Below the pieces are notes generated by a model. That model was not told where the DNA came from, did not search any database, and saw only the letters and a program-made list of their open reading frames with translations. 64,000 nucleotides of DNA, from assembly GCF_010111755.1 (NCBI RefSeq), contig NC_088962.1, forward strand, positions 248,001-312,000, written 5' to 3'. The first letter of the stretch is position 1, and each line of letters begins with the position of its first letter. Shown here in pieces: positions 31,280 to 40,207 of this stretch. The translations under genes and the position numbers were made by a program. The DNA is from Nakaseomyces glabratus. Its lineage: Eukaryota > Ascomycota > Saccharomycetes > Saccharomycetales > Saccharomycetaceae.

Positions 31280-32566
31280 ATGAAACTACTGTTCATTAAC
31301 CTGTTTCTGGCCCTTCTATCCACCTTGGCAAGAGCTGCCAGTATTAACGGTGGACGTACCTTAGTGGTTTACGATCAACGTCAAAATGATATAGAGAACT
31401 ACTCTGATTATTTGGATAGTCTAAAAGGTCATCAATTGACCGTTGATGTCATCGAAATCAGTGATAAATCCGTTAATGTGGAGCTATTTGACGCCGGGGA
31501 GAAGAAATATGATCACTTGATAGTTTTCCCAGCTACCACTAAGAGTCTGAATAAGCGTCTATCCATGAACCATCTTTTGAACTTCTACGAAAATGGCGGT
31601 AATATCATGACTCTGTATTCTCCAAAGTCAGCCACCGAGGCCATTCGTCTATTTTGGGCTCAATTGGGTGTACACTTACCAGCAAAGGGTTATACCACCG
31701 TTGATAACTTCCAAGATGAATCCCAAGCTTTGAGATTACCACTTGTCTCTGTCAATAAGGAAGTCTACCAATCTACGTCTGCCGAGGAAGTCATTTTTGG
31801 AGAAAGTACAACTGCATTGCTAGAAGGTAACGAATTGGTTATTCCAGTTATTCCAGCTGGTAGAAAATCTTATGTTATCAATGCAAAGGACGATATTTGG
31901 TCTACTGGCCCTCAAGGTTTTTCTGTAGTCGGTCATCAAAACTATAAAAATGCTCGCTCCTTGTGGATTGGTAGCAGTGACGCTTTCCTAAATGAGAACT
32001 TTGATACCAATGCCAAATTCTTGAATGAAATAACCAGATGGGTTTTCGGTGAGAAGGCCGTCATTAAAACAAGCAAAGTATCCCACTCACATGTGAATGG
32101 ATTGACGTATGATGAAAAGCCTTACAAAGTGACTGATGAGATCGTTTACGAGATCTCCTTTAGTGAATGGAACGGTGAGAAATGGGTCCCATTTGAGAGA
32201 GAAGATATTCAATTTGAACTAAGACAAGTAGACCCATACTACCGTATAACTATGGAACCAATCAATAGAACAAACGATTCCATTATCTACACCACAGGCG
32301 TATTTAAACTACCAGACCGTCACGGTATGTTCACCTTCTTAACTGACTACAAGAGACCTGGTTTGTCTTTTGTGCACGAATCTGATGTCAGAGCTATCCG
32401 TCATCTAGCTAACGATGAATATCCAAGAAGTTGGACTATTTCCAACTCTTGGGTCTATCTAAGTGCAATCTACGGTACTATGCTAGTTTGGATTGCCTTC
32501 GTAGTACTATTTGTAGTCTCCTCGAAGAAAGACACCACTGTGTCTGTCGAGAAAAAGACTGAATGA
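31280..32566 (+). CDS. WBP1: Oligosaccharyltransferase subunit (OST48 family)
   Basis: Essential subunit of the ER oligosaccharyltransferase, which transfers the lipid-linked glycan to Asn-x-Ser/Thr of nascent proteins. The 428-residue product (yeast 430) has a signal peptide (MKLLFINLFLALLSTLARA) and a lumenal domain with YDHLIVFPATTKSL and WIGSSDAFLNENF. A C-terminal transmembrane helix spans about residues 394-416. The cytosolic tail ends KKTE, a KKxx ER-retrieval motif. Confidence 0.96.
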   Translation: MKLLFINLFLALLSTLARAASINGGRTLVVYDQRQNDIENYSDYLDSLKGHQLTVDVIEISDKSVNVELFDAGEKKYDHLIVFPATTKSLNKRLSMNHLLNFYENGGNIMTLYSPKSATEAIRLFWAQLGVHLPAKGYTTVDNFQDESQALRLPLVSVNKEVYQSTSAEEVIFGESTTALLEGNELVIPVIPAGRKSYVINAKDDIWSTGPQGFSVVGHQNYKNARSLWIGSSDAFLNENFDTNAKFLNEITRWVFGEKAVIKTSKVSHSHVNGLTYDEKPYKVTDEIVYEISFSEWNGEKWVPFEREDIQFELRQVDPYYRITMEPINRTNDSIIYTTGVFKLPDRHGMFTFLTDYKRPGLSFVHESDVRAIRHLANDEYPRSWTISNSWVYLSAIYGTMLVWIAFVVLFVVSSKKDTTVSVEKKTE

Positions 32567-32848
32567 GTTAATGCTAGAGCTATTTGACATTATGCAATAC
32601 TTTGTCGAGTACGAACAGTATTATTATCGTGTATAAATCAATATAAATACATTTAAATTTACCGTTAAACCCTAAGGAAATTTTAGATACTTATTTGGCC
32701 ATCGCTGTCGATATGTATTCAAAAAGTGAGATATTTGAATGTAACTATTAAAGTTTTTGTATAATTATAGAATAAAGTATGCAGACAATTGGTGGGAAAA
32801 CTCCAATTGTGAAATTGTAATTTAGATTTCAGGTTTATCTATTGGTTA

Positions 32849-33184
32849 TTATTGCTTAACAACTTGAATCTTGTTGTCCTTCTTCCATTTTTCGAATTCC
32901 TCAGCAGTTTTTATTAGTTCCGCCTTCATCTTTTCAATGGCTTCTTCTAGATTGGCCCTTTTTGTACTTAGGATCGGAATGGTAGTCTTCACATCAGTCT
33001 CCACTAGAGCACTGTTTATCATTCTATAACACTTCCTGTTTTCATCTGTATTCTTCAAAGTCGACAAAACAACATCATGTTCATCTTTGTCATGTCCCAA
33101 CTCTATTATCTTGGCTTGAAGCGTCTCTAGAGTTTGCTTGTAGTCATTGTATTTTATCTGAAATGCATTTGTCTTTTGATCCAT
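32849..33184 (-). CDS. GIM4: Prefoldin subunit 2
   Basis: Beta-type subunit of the prefoldin (GimC) co-chaperone, which delivers unfolded actin and tubulin to the TRiC chaperonin. The ATG at 33184 gives 111 residues, the same length as yeast Gim4; the longer frame opens only at TTG. The layout is coiled coil, beta hairpin, coiled coil, with KIIELGHDKDEHDVVLSTL, RKCYRMINSALVETDV and EFEKWKKDNKIQVVK. S. cerevisiae YEL003W carries an intron near its 5' end, as I recall; here the frame is continuous. Confidence 0.95.
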   Translation of the reverse strand: MDQKTNAFQIKYNDYKQTLETLQAKIIELGHDKDEHDVVLSTLKNTDENRKCYRMINSALVETDVKTTIPILSTKRANLEEAIEKMKAELIKTAEEFEKWKKDNKIQVVKQ

Positions 33185-33648
33185 TTTTCTTTTTGAAACT
33201 GCTATCAATTACCTTGCTGAGTTTACTGCTACCAATTAATCTATCTAAAGTCAAAGCAACTTGCTCTTTCTAATCTGTAGTTATCTTATTAGCAATACCA
33301 TATTTCGTATCTCAAAGTCTAAATAAGTTACAATACTGGTCTTTATTATTGCCAATTTTCATTTTTTTTCACTGAAAAATGTCATAACAATTTTGGATCA
33401 TCGAGTCAGCCCAGGCACAATAATGGGGGCATTAAGAAGTTAAAAACACGATTGATACCAAGTCCATTGTAGTTGCATGCATATAGTCTCGGAACAACTG
33501 CTACTTAAGGATTGCCATTACTTCCATCCACAAATTTAGAGCTCAGACATATATATTGAACATTAAACAGTCCTTCCCACATAGAACAGTCTAGTTGAAC
33601 CTCAAAGTAGAATACAGATAGATATCAGCATTTGGAAGGTGGAAAGAC
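33185..33648. promoter_or_regulatory. Divergent GIM4/VAB2 promoter region
   Basis: 464 bp between divergent starts. A TA-rich patch (ATATATATTG at 33550-33559) lies about 95 bp upstream of VAB2. In S. cerevisiae YEL004W (YEA4) lies between these genes, and no trace of it is visible. Confidence 0.4.
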
Positions 33649-34521
33649 ATGGACAATAAACCACTTATCACCGTAGCTGAAGCGTCTGAATATAAAGAGC
33701 TTTTAGCTTTGGAAAAGCTACCTCAATCAAGTCAACTTTCATACAAGGCTATATTCAAGTCGGTATCAAGTGAATGGGAACAAGTGAAAACTGATATCAC
33801 CCATGTTAATGAGAATATATTGAAGGATATAAATGAAGAGATAGAACAAACTGACCAGATAGAAAAAAAACTCAAATCTTCATTCAAATCTATAAATCAG
33901 CATTACCACAAATTATTGAAACACAGGAGAAACAGACAGAATGATGAAGGTACTTCAGATTTATTTCTAAAGTATAAAAATGACGTAAATGAACTTGCTA
34001 GTAATATCGAAACAATAGAAAATGGTCTAGATATGGTAATTCAAAATATGATAAGCTTTGATTCCACGTCTTCTTTGGACGGCGACAGTCTTTTTAATAG
34101 CAGCATAATCACAAAGCGACATTATCCATTGCTATATGATCTTATTCACAAAAATTACAATAAAGGTCAAAATAGTGACAAAACTAGTAAGGATAACTCG
34201 AAAATAACGACTGATGTCACATTACCTGCATCCGATGAGGACAATTCACCCGACATAGAAGAACAACAATCGAAATTGTCATCTCTAAGCTTTAGCATTG
34301 AAAAGGCACAAAATCCTATTCCAGTTGATAAAGCCAAAAACACCGACAATAGCTCAAGATCAATAATAAACTCGAATGTAAAAATAAAAAACCCAACACT
34401 GATATTACCAATGATAAAACAACGGGCACAACCGTCAGTTGCACTTGACGCCAAGCCAGTAATAGCAAGAGATTCTTACAAAGCAGATACTAAATCAATA
34501 ATAGCACCAGAAATAACGTAA
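33649..34521 (+). CDS. VAB2: BLOC-1 complex subunit, Vab2-like
   Basis: Probable orthologue of Vab2, a subunit of the yeast BLOC-1 endosomal complex. The 290-residue product (yeast about 282) has a helical, coiled-coil N-terminal half (SYKAIFKSVSSEWEQVK; NEEIEQTDQIEKKLKSS; NVNELASNIETIENGL-type heptads). The C-terminal half is disordered and Ser/Asn/Lys-rich. There are no catalytic motifs. The call rests mainly on position between GIM4 and EPS1/MIT1 (YEL003W...YEL007W), length and coiled-coil character. Confidence 0.75.
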   Translation: MDNKPLITVAEASEYKELLALEKLPQSSQLSYKAIFKSVSSEWEQVKTDITHVNENILKDINEEIEQTDQIEKKLKSSFKSINQHYHKLLKHRRNRQNDEGTSDLFLKYKNDVNELASNIETIENGLDMVIQNMISFDSTSSLDGDSLFNSSIITKRHYPLLYDLIHKNYNKGQNSDKTSKDNSKITTDVTLPASDEDNSPDIEEQQSKLSSLSFSIEKAQNPIPVDKAKNTDNSSRSIINSNVKIKNPTLILPMIKQRAQPSVALDAKPVIARDSYKADTKSIIAPEIT

Positions 34522-34610
34522 ATTATAGATCCTCTACTAATGAAATTATTATGAAAGTTAGTCATTGTATCTAATACTAATTAATATCTATATACACAAT
34601 AATGGCTATG

Positions 34611-36617
34611 TTAGTAATATTTACCGTCTTTTTGAATCCCATTGGATACACTAGCTGGCCTTTTCGTCAACTTCAGAATTCTTTTCAAGTTCCACAGCAG
34701 AGCAATCAGAACTAGTATGGTAATATAACCAAATACACCATATTGGTGTATCGTATCCATGAATTTCAATGGTCCAGGGAATGGCGAGCCTAGCAATCTA
34801 CCTGCAAATTTGGTGTCCGCGGGAATACTAAATTGTGCAGATAATAGAGCATGCAGTATTTTATTCGTGTTCGTAACTGATATTGACTCTCCATCATTGT
34901 AACTATTGTAAACATATCCAGAAGCCCTATCAATGATAATCACGTCACCAATTTCATATTGCCTACTTGAACTAACAAGACCATTTCTTGTTGCAAAGGA
35001 TTTTGCTTCGGAAATGTCCAGAAATGTAGTAATCAAACCTGCTTTACGTTTATCTCTTAATTTTCCAATCGCTATTTTCCTTTGTTCCTGTCCTTCAGGC
35101 AGAGAGTTTTGCCTCAAATACCAATTATCCACTTCAATCTCATAAATATTCTGAAGTTCATGGTATTTTTGCAGTTTGGAATCAATTTCTTTATCAACAC
35201 CTATTAATGATGTATCAACTAGCTCGGTTAATATAAACCTATGATTGCTTTTATCATAGTTCATTAGCTTACTAAATTTCCAAGAAGTAATGTCGGTCAA
35301 TAAAGGAATATTAAATAAGTTAAGCCACTTTTGAACACCTTTAGTGAATTTATCATTAGACAAGGATTTTTTCACAGGAAAAATAGATGTTTTTATTTGA
35401 CCCTTTTGAATATAGTAAATGGCAGGTAAATTTGTGGATAGCTTCAGTTGAATTAGATCTTTGAATGTGTATTCTTTGTCATTGTAATATTTCCCATAGA
35501 AATTTTCTAGCTCTGGCCCCATTGCGGCGTAAAAATCTTCTACATTAGCCTTATAAAGTGTAGTACGTTCTGCGTTACTCACAACTTCAATTAGACTATC
35601 CAGAAGCTGATCATCACTTTCATCTAATCTATCATTGACGTATATAACAAAGGACTCCAAATCTGTAGATTCTGGTTCGAAATAGCTAGTAACATCAATT
35701 ACTGGGTAATTACTAATATAATTTGAGTTGAAATCAGGTACCTTTGCATTTTCAACTCCTCTAATTGCAAAATCCTTGACCTTTAAATAGTCAGTAAAGT
35801 ATTCTTCATTGTATCTAATGACCTTATTCTTGGAATGTGGTCTACCAGGTACGAGCAGGGCAACTTTGGCCATCCTATCACCTCTATGGTTCTTAATCTC
35901 TGTCAAATCTTTATAACCCATTGCTTTACATAGATTCACTGCACTTTCACAATTCACATGTGCAGTCTTAATGTTTTTCTCATCTAAGGTATTTGATAGC
36001 AGATTCCAAGATCTTTGGAATGGCAAACATTCATAACAATTTTCAAAATCAATATCATCATCTGTGCTGATCAATTGTTTTGTTGGCCAAAAGGATATTA
36101 GATATGGATGGTTAAGGTTTGGATCATTCAGCAATTCGTTAAAGGCTAATTCTGTTAATGCCAGACTTTTATCTTTCTGACCTTTTTCCTGGAAATTCGT
36201 CTTATCCTTTGAGGCCTGCTTCACAAATTTTAAGAACTCATTAACAGTCTTCTTATCATCCTCGGGATAGTATTTGATGAAGCCAGAAGGCCCATACAAC
36301 CTAAAGCTAGGGAAATAGTCGATCTTCTCATCATAGCATAGATCACCATTTTCTATACAATTAACTCTATCCAGTGTGACGTTATAATTAGCAAGTAAAT
36401 TTATCTCTTGGGCTTTCTCCCAGGTCTTTTTCCAAGTCGGAGCCAAATGATTACAATAGGAACAATAAGGACTATAAAACTCTATTAGATGAAGGTTTCC
36501 ATCCTTTATCAGTGAATAAAAGTCATTGCTCGATAGAGGGTCTGGGTATATTTCCTCACTGTAGACTCGTACTATTGTGAATAGTATTATAAATAATTGG
36601 AAAAATATGTTCTGCAT
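34611..36617 (-). CDS. EPS1: ER protein disulfide isomerase-like membrane protein
   Basis: Transmembrane PDI-family protein implicated in ER quality control of membrane proteins such as Pma1. The 668-residue product (yeast 701) has a signal peptide (MQNIFFQLFIILFTIVRVYSEE) and a thioredoxin domain with active site YCSYC (Cys52 and Cys55) in HLIEFYSPYCSYCNHLAPTW. A long lumenal region follows, with further thioredoxin-like segments lacking the CxxC. One transmembrane helix near residues 630-648 (YITILVLIALLWNL) precedes a short basic tail. It corresponds to YIL005W, interleaved in the YEL block as expected for duplicated sister regions. Confidence 0.9.
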   Translation of the reverse strand: MQNIFFQLFIILFTIVRVYSEEIYPDPLSSNDFYSLIKDGNLHLIEFYSPYCSYCNHLAPTWKKTWEKAQEINLLANYNVTLDRVNCIENGDLCYDEKIDYFPSFRLYGPSGFIKYYPEDDKKTVNEFLKFVKQASKDKTNFQEKGQKDKSLALTELAFNELLNDPNLNHPYLISFWPTKQLISTDDDIDFENCYECLPFQRSWNLLSNTLDEKNIKTAHVNCESAVNLCKAMGYKDLTEIKNHRGDRMAKVALLVPGRPHSKNKVIRYNEEYFTDYLKVKDFAIRGVENAKVPDFNSNYISNYPVIDVTSYFEPESTDLESFVIYVNDRLDESDDQLLDSLIEVVSNAERTTLYKANVEDFYAAMGPELENFYGKYYNDKEYTFKDLIQLKLSTNLPAIYYIQKGQIKTSIFPVKKSLSNDKFTKGVQKWLNLFNIPLLTDITSWKFSKLMNYDKSNHRFILTELVDTSLIGVDKEIDSKLQKYHELQNIYEIEVDNWYLRQNSLPEGQEQRKIAIGKLRDKRKAGLITTFLDISEAKSFATRNGLVSSSRQYEIGDVIIIDRASGYVYNSYNDGESISVTNTNKILHALLSAQFSIPADTKFAGRLLGSPFPGPLKFMDTIHQYGVFGYITILVLIALLWNLKRILKLTKRPASVSNGIQKDGKYY

Positions 36618-38293
36618 TTTAAAAGAAACTCAATAATCAAAATTAGTGTAAGTGCCCTTAGTTAATGGAGGCATCAAAAACTGATCCCTTATTTGGTATT
36701 CAAATTGAAAGAGCAACTTATATTTGGTAGCAACAGCAATTGATAATCTTACTAATTCCAGACAGGTTAATTATTAACGCCTCTGCTGCTCCTTATGGTC
36801 TGCAGAATATAATTCCATACACTAACCAAGAATAAATATTGTTTAGAATGTTGTGATTTGCTTGTTATTACGGTTAAAAGAAAATTATAGGAGTATTTGT
36901 GTGGGACACATTCAATATAGTAACCCTATTCTATACCCTATTAAAATGATAAAACCCTAATTCCAAAACAGAAAAGGAGCCGTAGCTAGCCCTAAAGCTT
37001 ATGTAGAGGATGCTCATATTCACGTGATAATGATGTATTCAATGACTATAGCAGATTGACAAACCGAAAGAACCCCAGAACAGTTACCTACGCGTTTTCA
37101 CTTTTCCTGGTTTATTTACTTTCCTAACAGCTCTCTCTACCTGCTTTTCTGACAGATCATTTTTGCTGATATCGGAAGTATATGTGCACGTTTTGCATGT
37201 TCCTTACATTTTTGAGGAGAATGACAGGGAGCAATTTTGCACAGATATTCCTATGGAGAGAGGGTCTACAAGAAGCTGGAAGGGCCAAAAGGTGCCTCAT
37301 GTGAACCCCGAAAGGTGCAGAAAAACGTTGTGGGCTCACTTTTTTATTTTTGTTGGGATTGGGTTGCAAAACGCAGAGATGAGTGTTCTCAAAAGGGTAA
37401 TCTGGTAGAAGTGCCTACAGAGAAAAAAAATAGCAGGTATAGAGAAATTCTTCTTTTTTGAGAATTGGCGTAGGGAGTTCTCTTTGCCGCTAGCGTTGCT
37501 GCTCTGATTGGGTTGCCTTTCAAAATACTATTATGTAATACTAACAAAAATTATGAATAACGAAGATCCGCTAATTACGTAATCATTTTATTATCTCTCC
37601 ATTTTTTCCTTCGTATCAGCAATAATACGGTGGAGTCATGTAATGATCGAAGCTGCCACTTATCGATATATGAGAATTTCGATATACTTGAATTTCACGG
37701 TTATTCAGACATTAATGATAAGAGAATATTGTGGTAGTTCAGTTGAAGGGACTAATCTTATCCTAATGATGCTGTTAAATCCCCTCGTTTGTTCATTGCT
37801 AATTCCAGGGCTATACATTGATATTCCCAGTATCGCTGGCTTAGTATGACTGTTTTTTTGTATTTTCGTGAATTATATACTGTTGAAACTATTAATTACA
37901 TAAATTGATTCTGTACAGAGCAAAAAATTGAATATTCAAATTCAGATTAATTCTAACAGATAACTACTACAGATTTCAAACTCAAATGACAGTGCAAAAG
38001 CAAATTTAAAAATTTTCAAGCATTGTTAGATCGTATCCAGGATTATGGTTAGCATTTTCCATTTTAAAATTCTTGTACTTAATTGTTTTCATACAAAAGA
38101 GCGAACTAAAAATGTTCATGCTACTTTAAAATGAGCCATTATATACCTCGTTTTCTTCCTTAAGATGTTTAAAAATAACTTGATTTATACCTGGTATGCA
38201 CATATAGCTTGACATATTTGTAATTCATGCTAAGTTGTGTAGTCTTAGTATTTAGCTTTGAGAAGACATAACATGGTCTCCACAACTAATAAA
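36618..38293 (-). other. EPS1-MIT1 intergenic region
   Basis: 1.7 kb between two - strand genes. It holds an E-box (TTCACGTGA at 37021-37029) and a moderately GC-richer patch (about 37150-37450) that is open in several frames on both strands, but with no ATG-started, protein-like ORF that I trust. In S. cerevisiae YEL006W (a mitochondrial carrier) occupies this position. I see no carrier signature, so it appears lost. Confidence 0.45.
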
Positions 38294-40207
38294 TTAAGAT
38301 CTATTTTCGTTAGGAACTTGCCCCTGGTGATATTGATACCCTCTATCAATTGTTGCATGAGAGAAATTATTGACTTGTAAAGATGAAGGCCCTTTGACAG
38401 AAGTTAGTGTGCTAGGCGTTGTTGCTGCAGTACTCGGCACAATCATCGAAGACGAGTGCGTGGGACCTGAACTCACATATGGAAGTATATTCGGGGTTGG
38501 TGCCGAATTTCCTACCAAATTCGATACAGTACTTCCAGTATTTTGTTGAACTTGAGGCAGACTTGGGGTGCTTGCAATCTTGCTAATACCTTTCTCAAGA
38601 TTGGAATTATATGCTTGTTGAAGTCCAGAGTAGTATTGTGGTGCGTAGGAATTTTGAGAGTGAGGCAATCCTTGGCTACTAAAACTGCCAATCAACTGTT
38701 GATTTTGCGGAGCATGTTGTTCAGATAAATTTTGATGTGTGACGCTACTGCCTTGTTTATTTAAATGGTTTCCAGATAGATTGCCGTTCATTAATGCCGC
38801 GCTAGAATTGATACCGACCTGTGATTGATAGCCTTGAAAGCTCGTATGGTTTAAAGGACTCATCGATGTGTCAGCTCCGGAATAATTTCGTGATACTTGT
38901 TGATAAATTGGATTTCCATTTGCACTTGACAAATATGGTACTGTACTATTCGTTGCCTTTTGACCTTGGAAAGAGGACATAGATGTATTGCCTTCAATAG
39001 CATGATATGGTGTTCCCTGTTGGACTACTGAGAAATGCGGATTACTCATATTATTTGGAGTTGCTGTTGATGAGTAGTAATACGGAGTGTTTAAAGGCGG
39101 AATAGATGCCGCTACACTCCCAGAGCTTGGAGTAGCATTCCCTAAACTCGTGTTAGCATTCAAACTTGCTGGCCCTCCTGATTGCTGGATATGATCGACA
39201 TAGCCTGTATTATTGTTGCTCATCGATGTGCTACCCTTAACCAAAAGTGGACGTGGAGATGTCGATGAACTCATATCTTGAGGTTTGCCACTCGAGGAGG
39301 AATATGTATAATAATAAGAGCCGCCACCTGGGAATCCAGGTATTTTTTGTCCAGAGCTTAATCCACTATTGGTCACGCCAGCACTGTTATGCGAATTTAA
39401 AGAACTATGCATTTCATTACTATTATTACAATTTGTCGAGTTATTGTTCGATAGATGCACATATGGTTGACCTTGATATGCTGTACCATTTGATCCATAT
39501 GCTTGTAAACCATTCGCTGAATAAAAATAATGTGAACTATTATTGGGTACCGGGTTACCCATTGACAAGCTATTCGTGGAAACTGGTGCATTATAGTTCC
39601 CATAAGCAATTGAAGTTTGTTTCTCGTGACTGTCCAATGGCGAATGCTTATGAGAAGAATGTCCACCGGAGGACGAAGTTTTAACGTTCCCCAGTGTCGT
39701 ATTTTCCATTGCTTTAATCAACTCACCCGATGGAGTTACTTCATTAAAAATTGGTATATGCTTCGGACTTAGTATTTTCTTTTCCTGAACATCGCTTAGT
39801 GTATAATATGAAACAATATGAAAATTTTCCAAAAGGTGGAAGGGGGCTCTTCTTAGTTTTACTGATATCGTCTTCTTTATCAAACCTGTATACTTCATGC
39901 TTGCAGGAGAGTTGATATCAAAATCTTGAGTGTGGTGCTGGGCCCCACTCTTATCAAGTTCTCTGTATACAAGAAATTTTCCCGTTATTCTAGAGGGTGA
40001 CCACGATATGCCATCTGTCCACCGTTTTATGCCTGAAATTTCTTCGACAAATACAAAAATATTCCCTGAAACAATGAGATACGGTCTCTCAATTTCATAA
40101 GGTCTCCTTGGTATTTGTTGTAACTTACCATCTAAAGTCGCCTGTAATATTAGTAAGACATCACTCTCATCCTCTATGTACCCTTTAAAGGTCGGTGATA
40201 TGTCCAT
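38294..40207 (-). CDS. MIT1: WOPR-domain transcriptional regulator (Wor1/Ryp1/Mit1)
   Basis: Fungal-specific DNA-binding regulator. Yeast Mit1 controls pseudohyphal growth and flocculin genes, and Candida albicans Wor1 is the master switch for white-opaque change. The 637-residue product (yeast 666) has both WOPR halves at the N-terminus. The first starts MDISPTFKGYIEDESDVLL and includes RPYEIERPYLIVSG and IKRWTDGISWSPSRI. The second includes KYTGLIKKTISVKLRRAPFHL and NFHIVSYY. The rest is Ser/Asn/Gln/Tyr-rich and disordered, as in the family. Eleven kilobases without a convincing gene lie upstream. Confidence 0.95.
   Translation of the reverse strand: MDISPTFKGYIEDESDVLLILQATLDGKLQQIPRRPYEIERPYLIVSGNIFVFVEEISGIKRWTDGISWSPSRITGKFLVYRELDKSGAQHHTQDFDINSPASMKYTGLIKKTISVKLRRAPFHLLENFHIVSYYTLSDVQEKKILSPKHIPIFNEVTPSGELIKAMENTTLGNVKTSSSGGHSSHKHSPLDSHEKQTSIAYGNYNAPVSTNSLSMGNPVPNNSSHYFYSANGLQAYGSNGTAYQGQPYVHLSNNNSTNCNNSNEMHSSLNSHNSAGVTNSGLSSGQKIPGFPGGGSYYYTYSSSSGKPQDMSSSTSPRPLLVKGSTSMSNNNTGYVDHIQQSGGPASLNANTSLGNATPSSGSVAASIPPLNTPYYYSSTATPNNMSNPHFSVVQQGTPYHAIEGNTSMSSFQGQKATNSTVPYLSSANGNPIYQQVSRNYSGADTSMSPLNHTSFQGYQSQVGINSSAALMNGNLSGNHLNKQGSSVTHQNLSEQHAPQNQQLIGSFSSQGLPHSQNSYAPQYYSGLQQAYNSNLEKGISKIASTPSLPQVQQNTGSTVSNLVGNSAPTPNILPYVSSGPTHSSSMIVPSTAATTPSTLTSVKGPSSLQVNNFSHATIDRGYQYHQGQVPNENRS

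Noticed and set aside
37021..37029. TTCACGTGA as a possible CDEI of a displaced centromere
   Set aside because: No AT-rich CDEII or CCGAA core follows on either strand. It is treated as an ordinary E-box.
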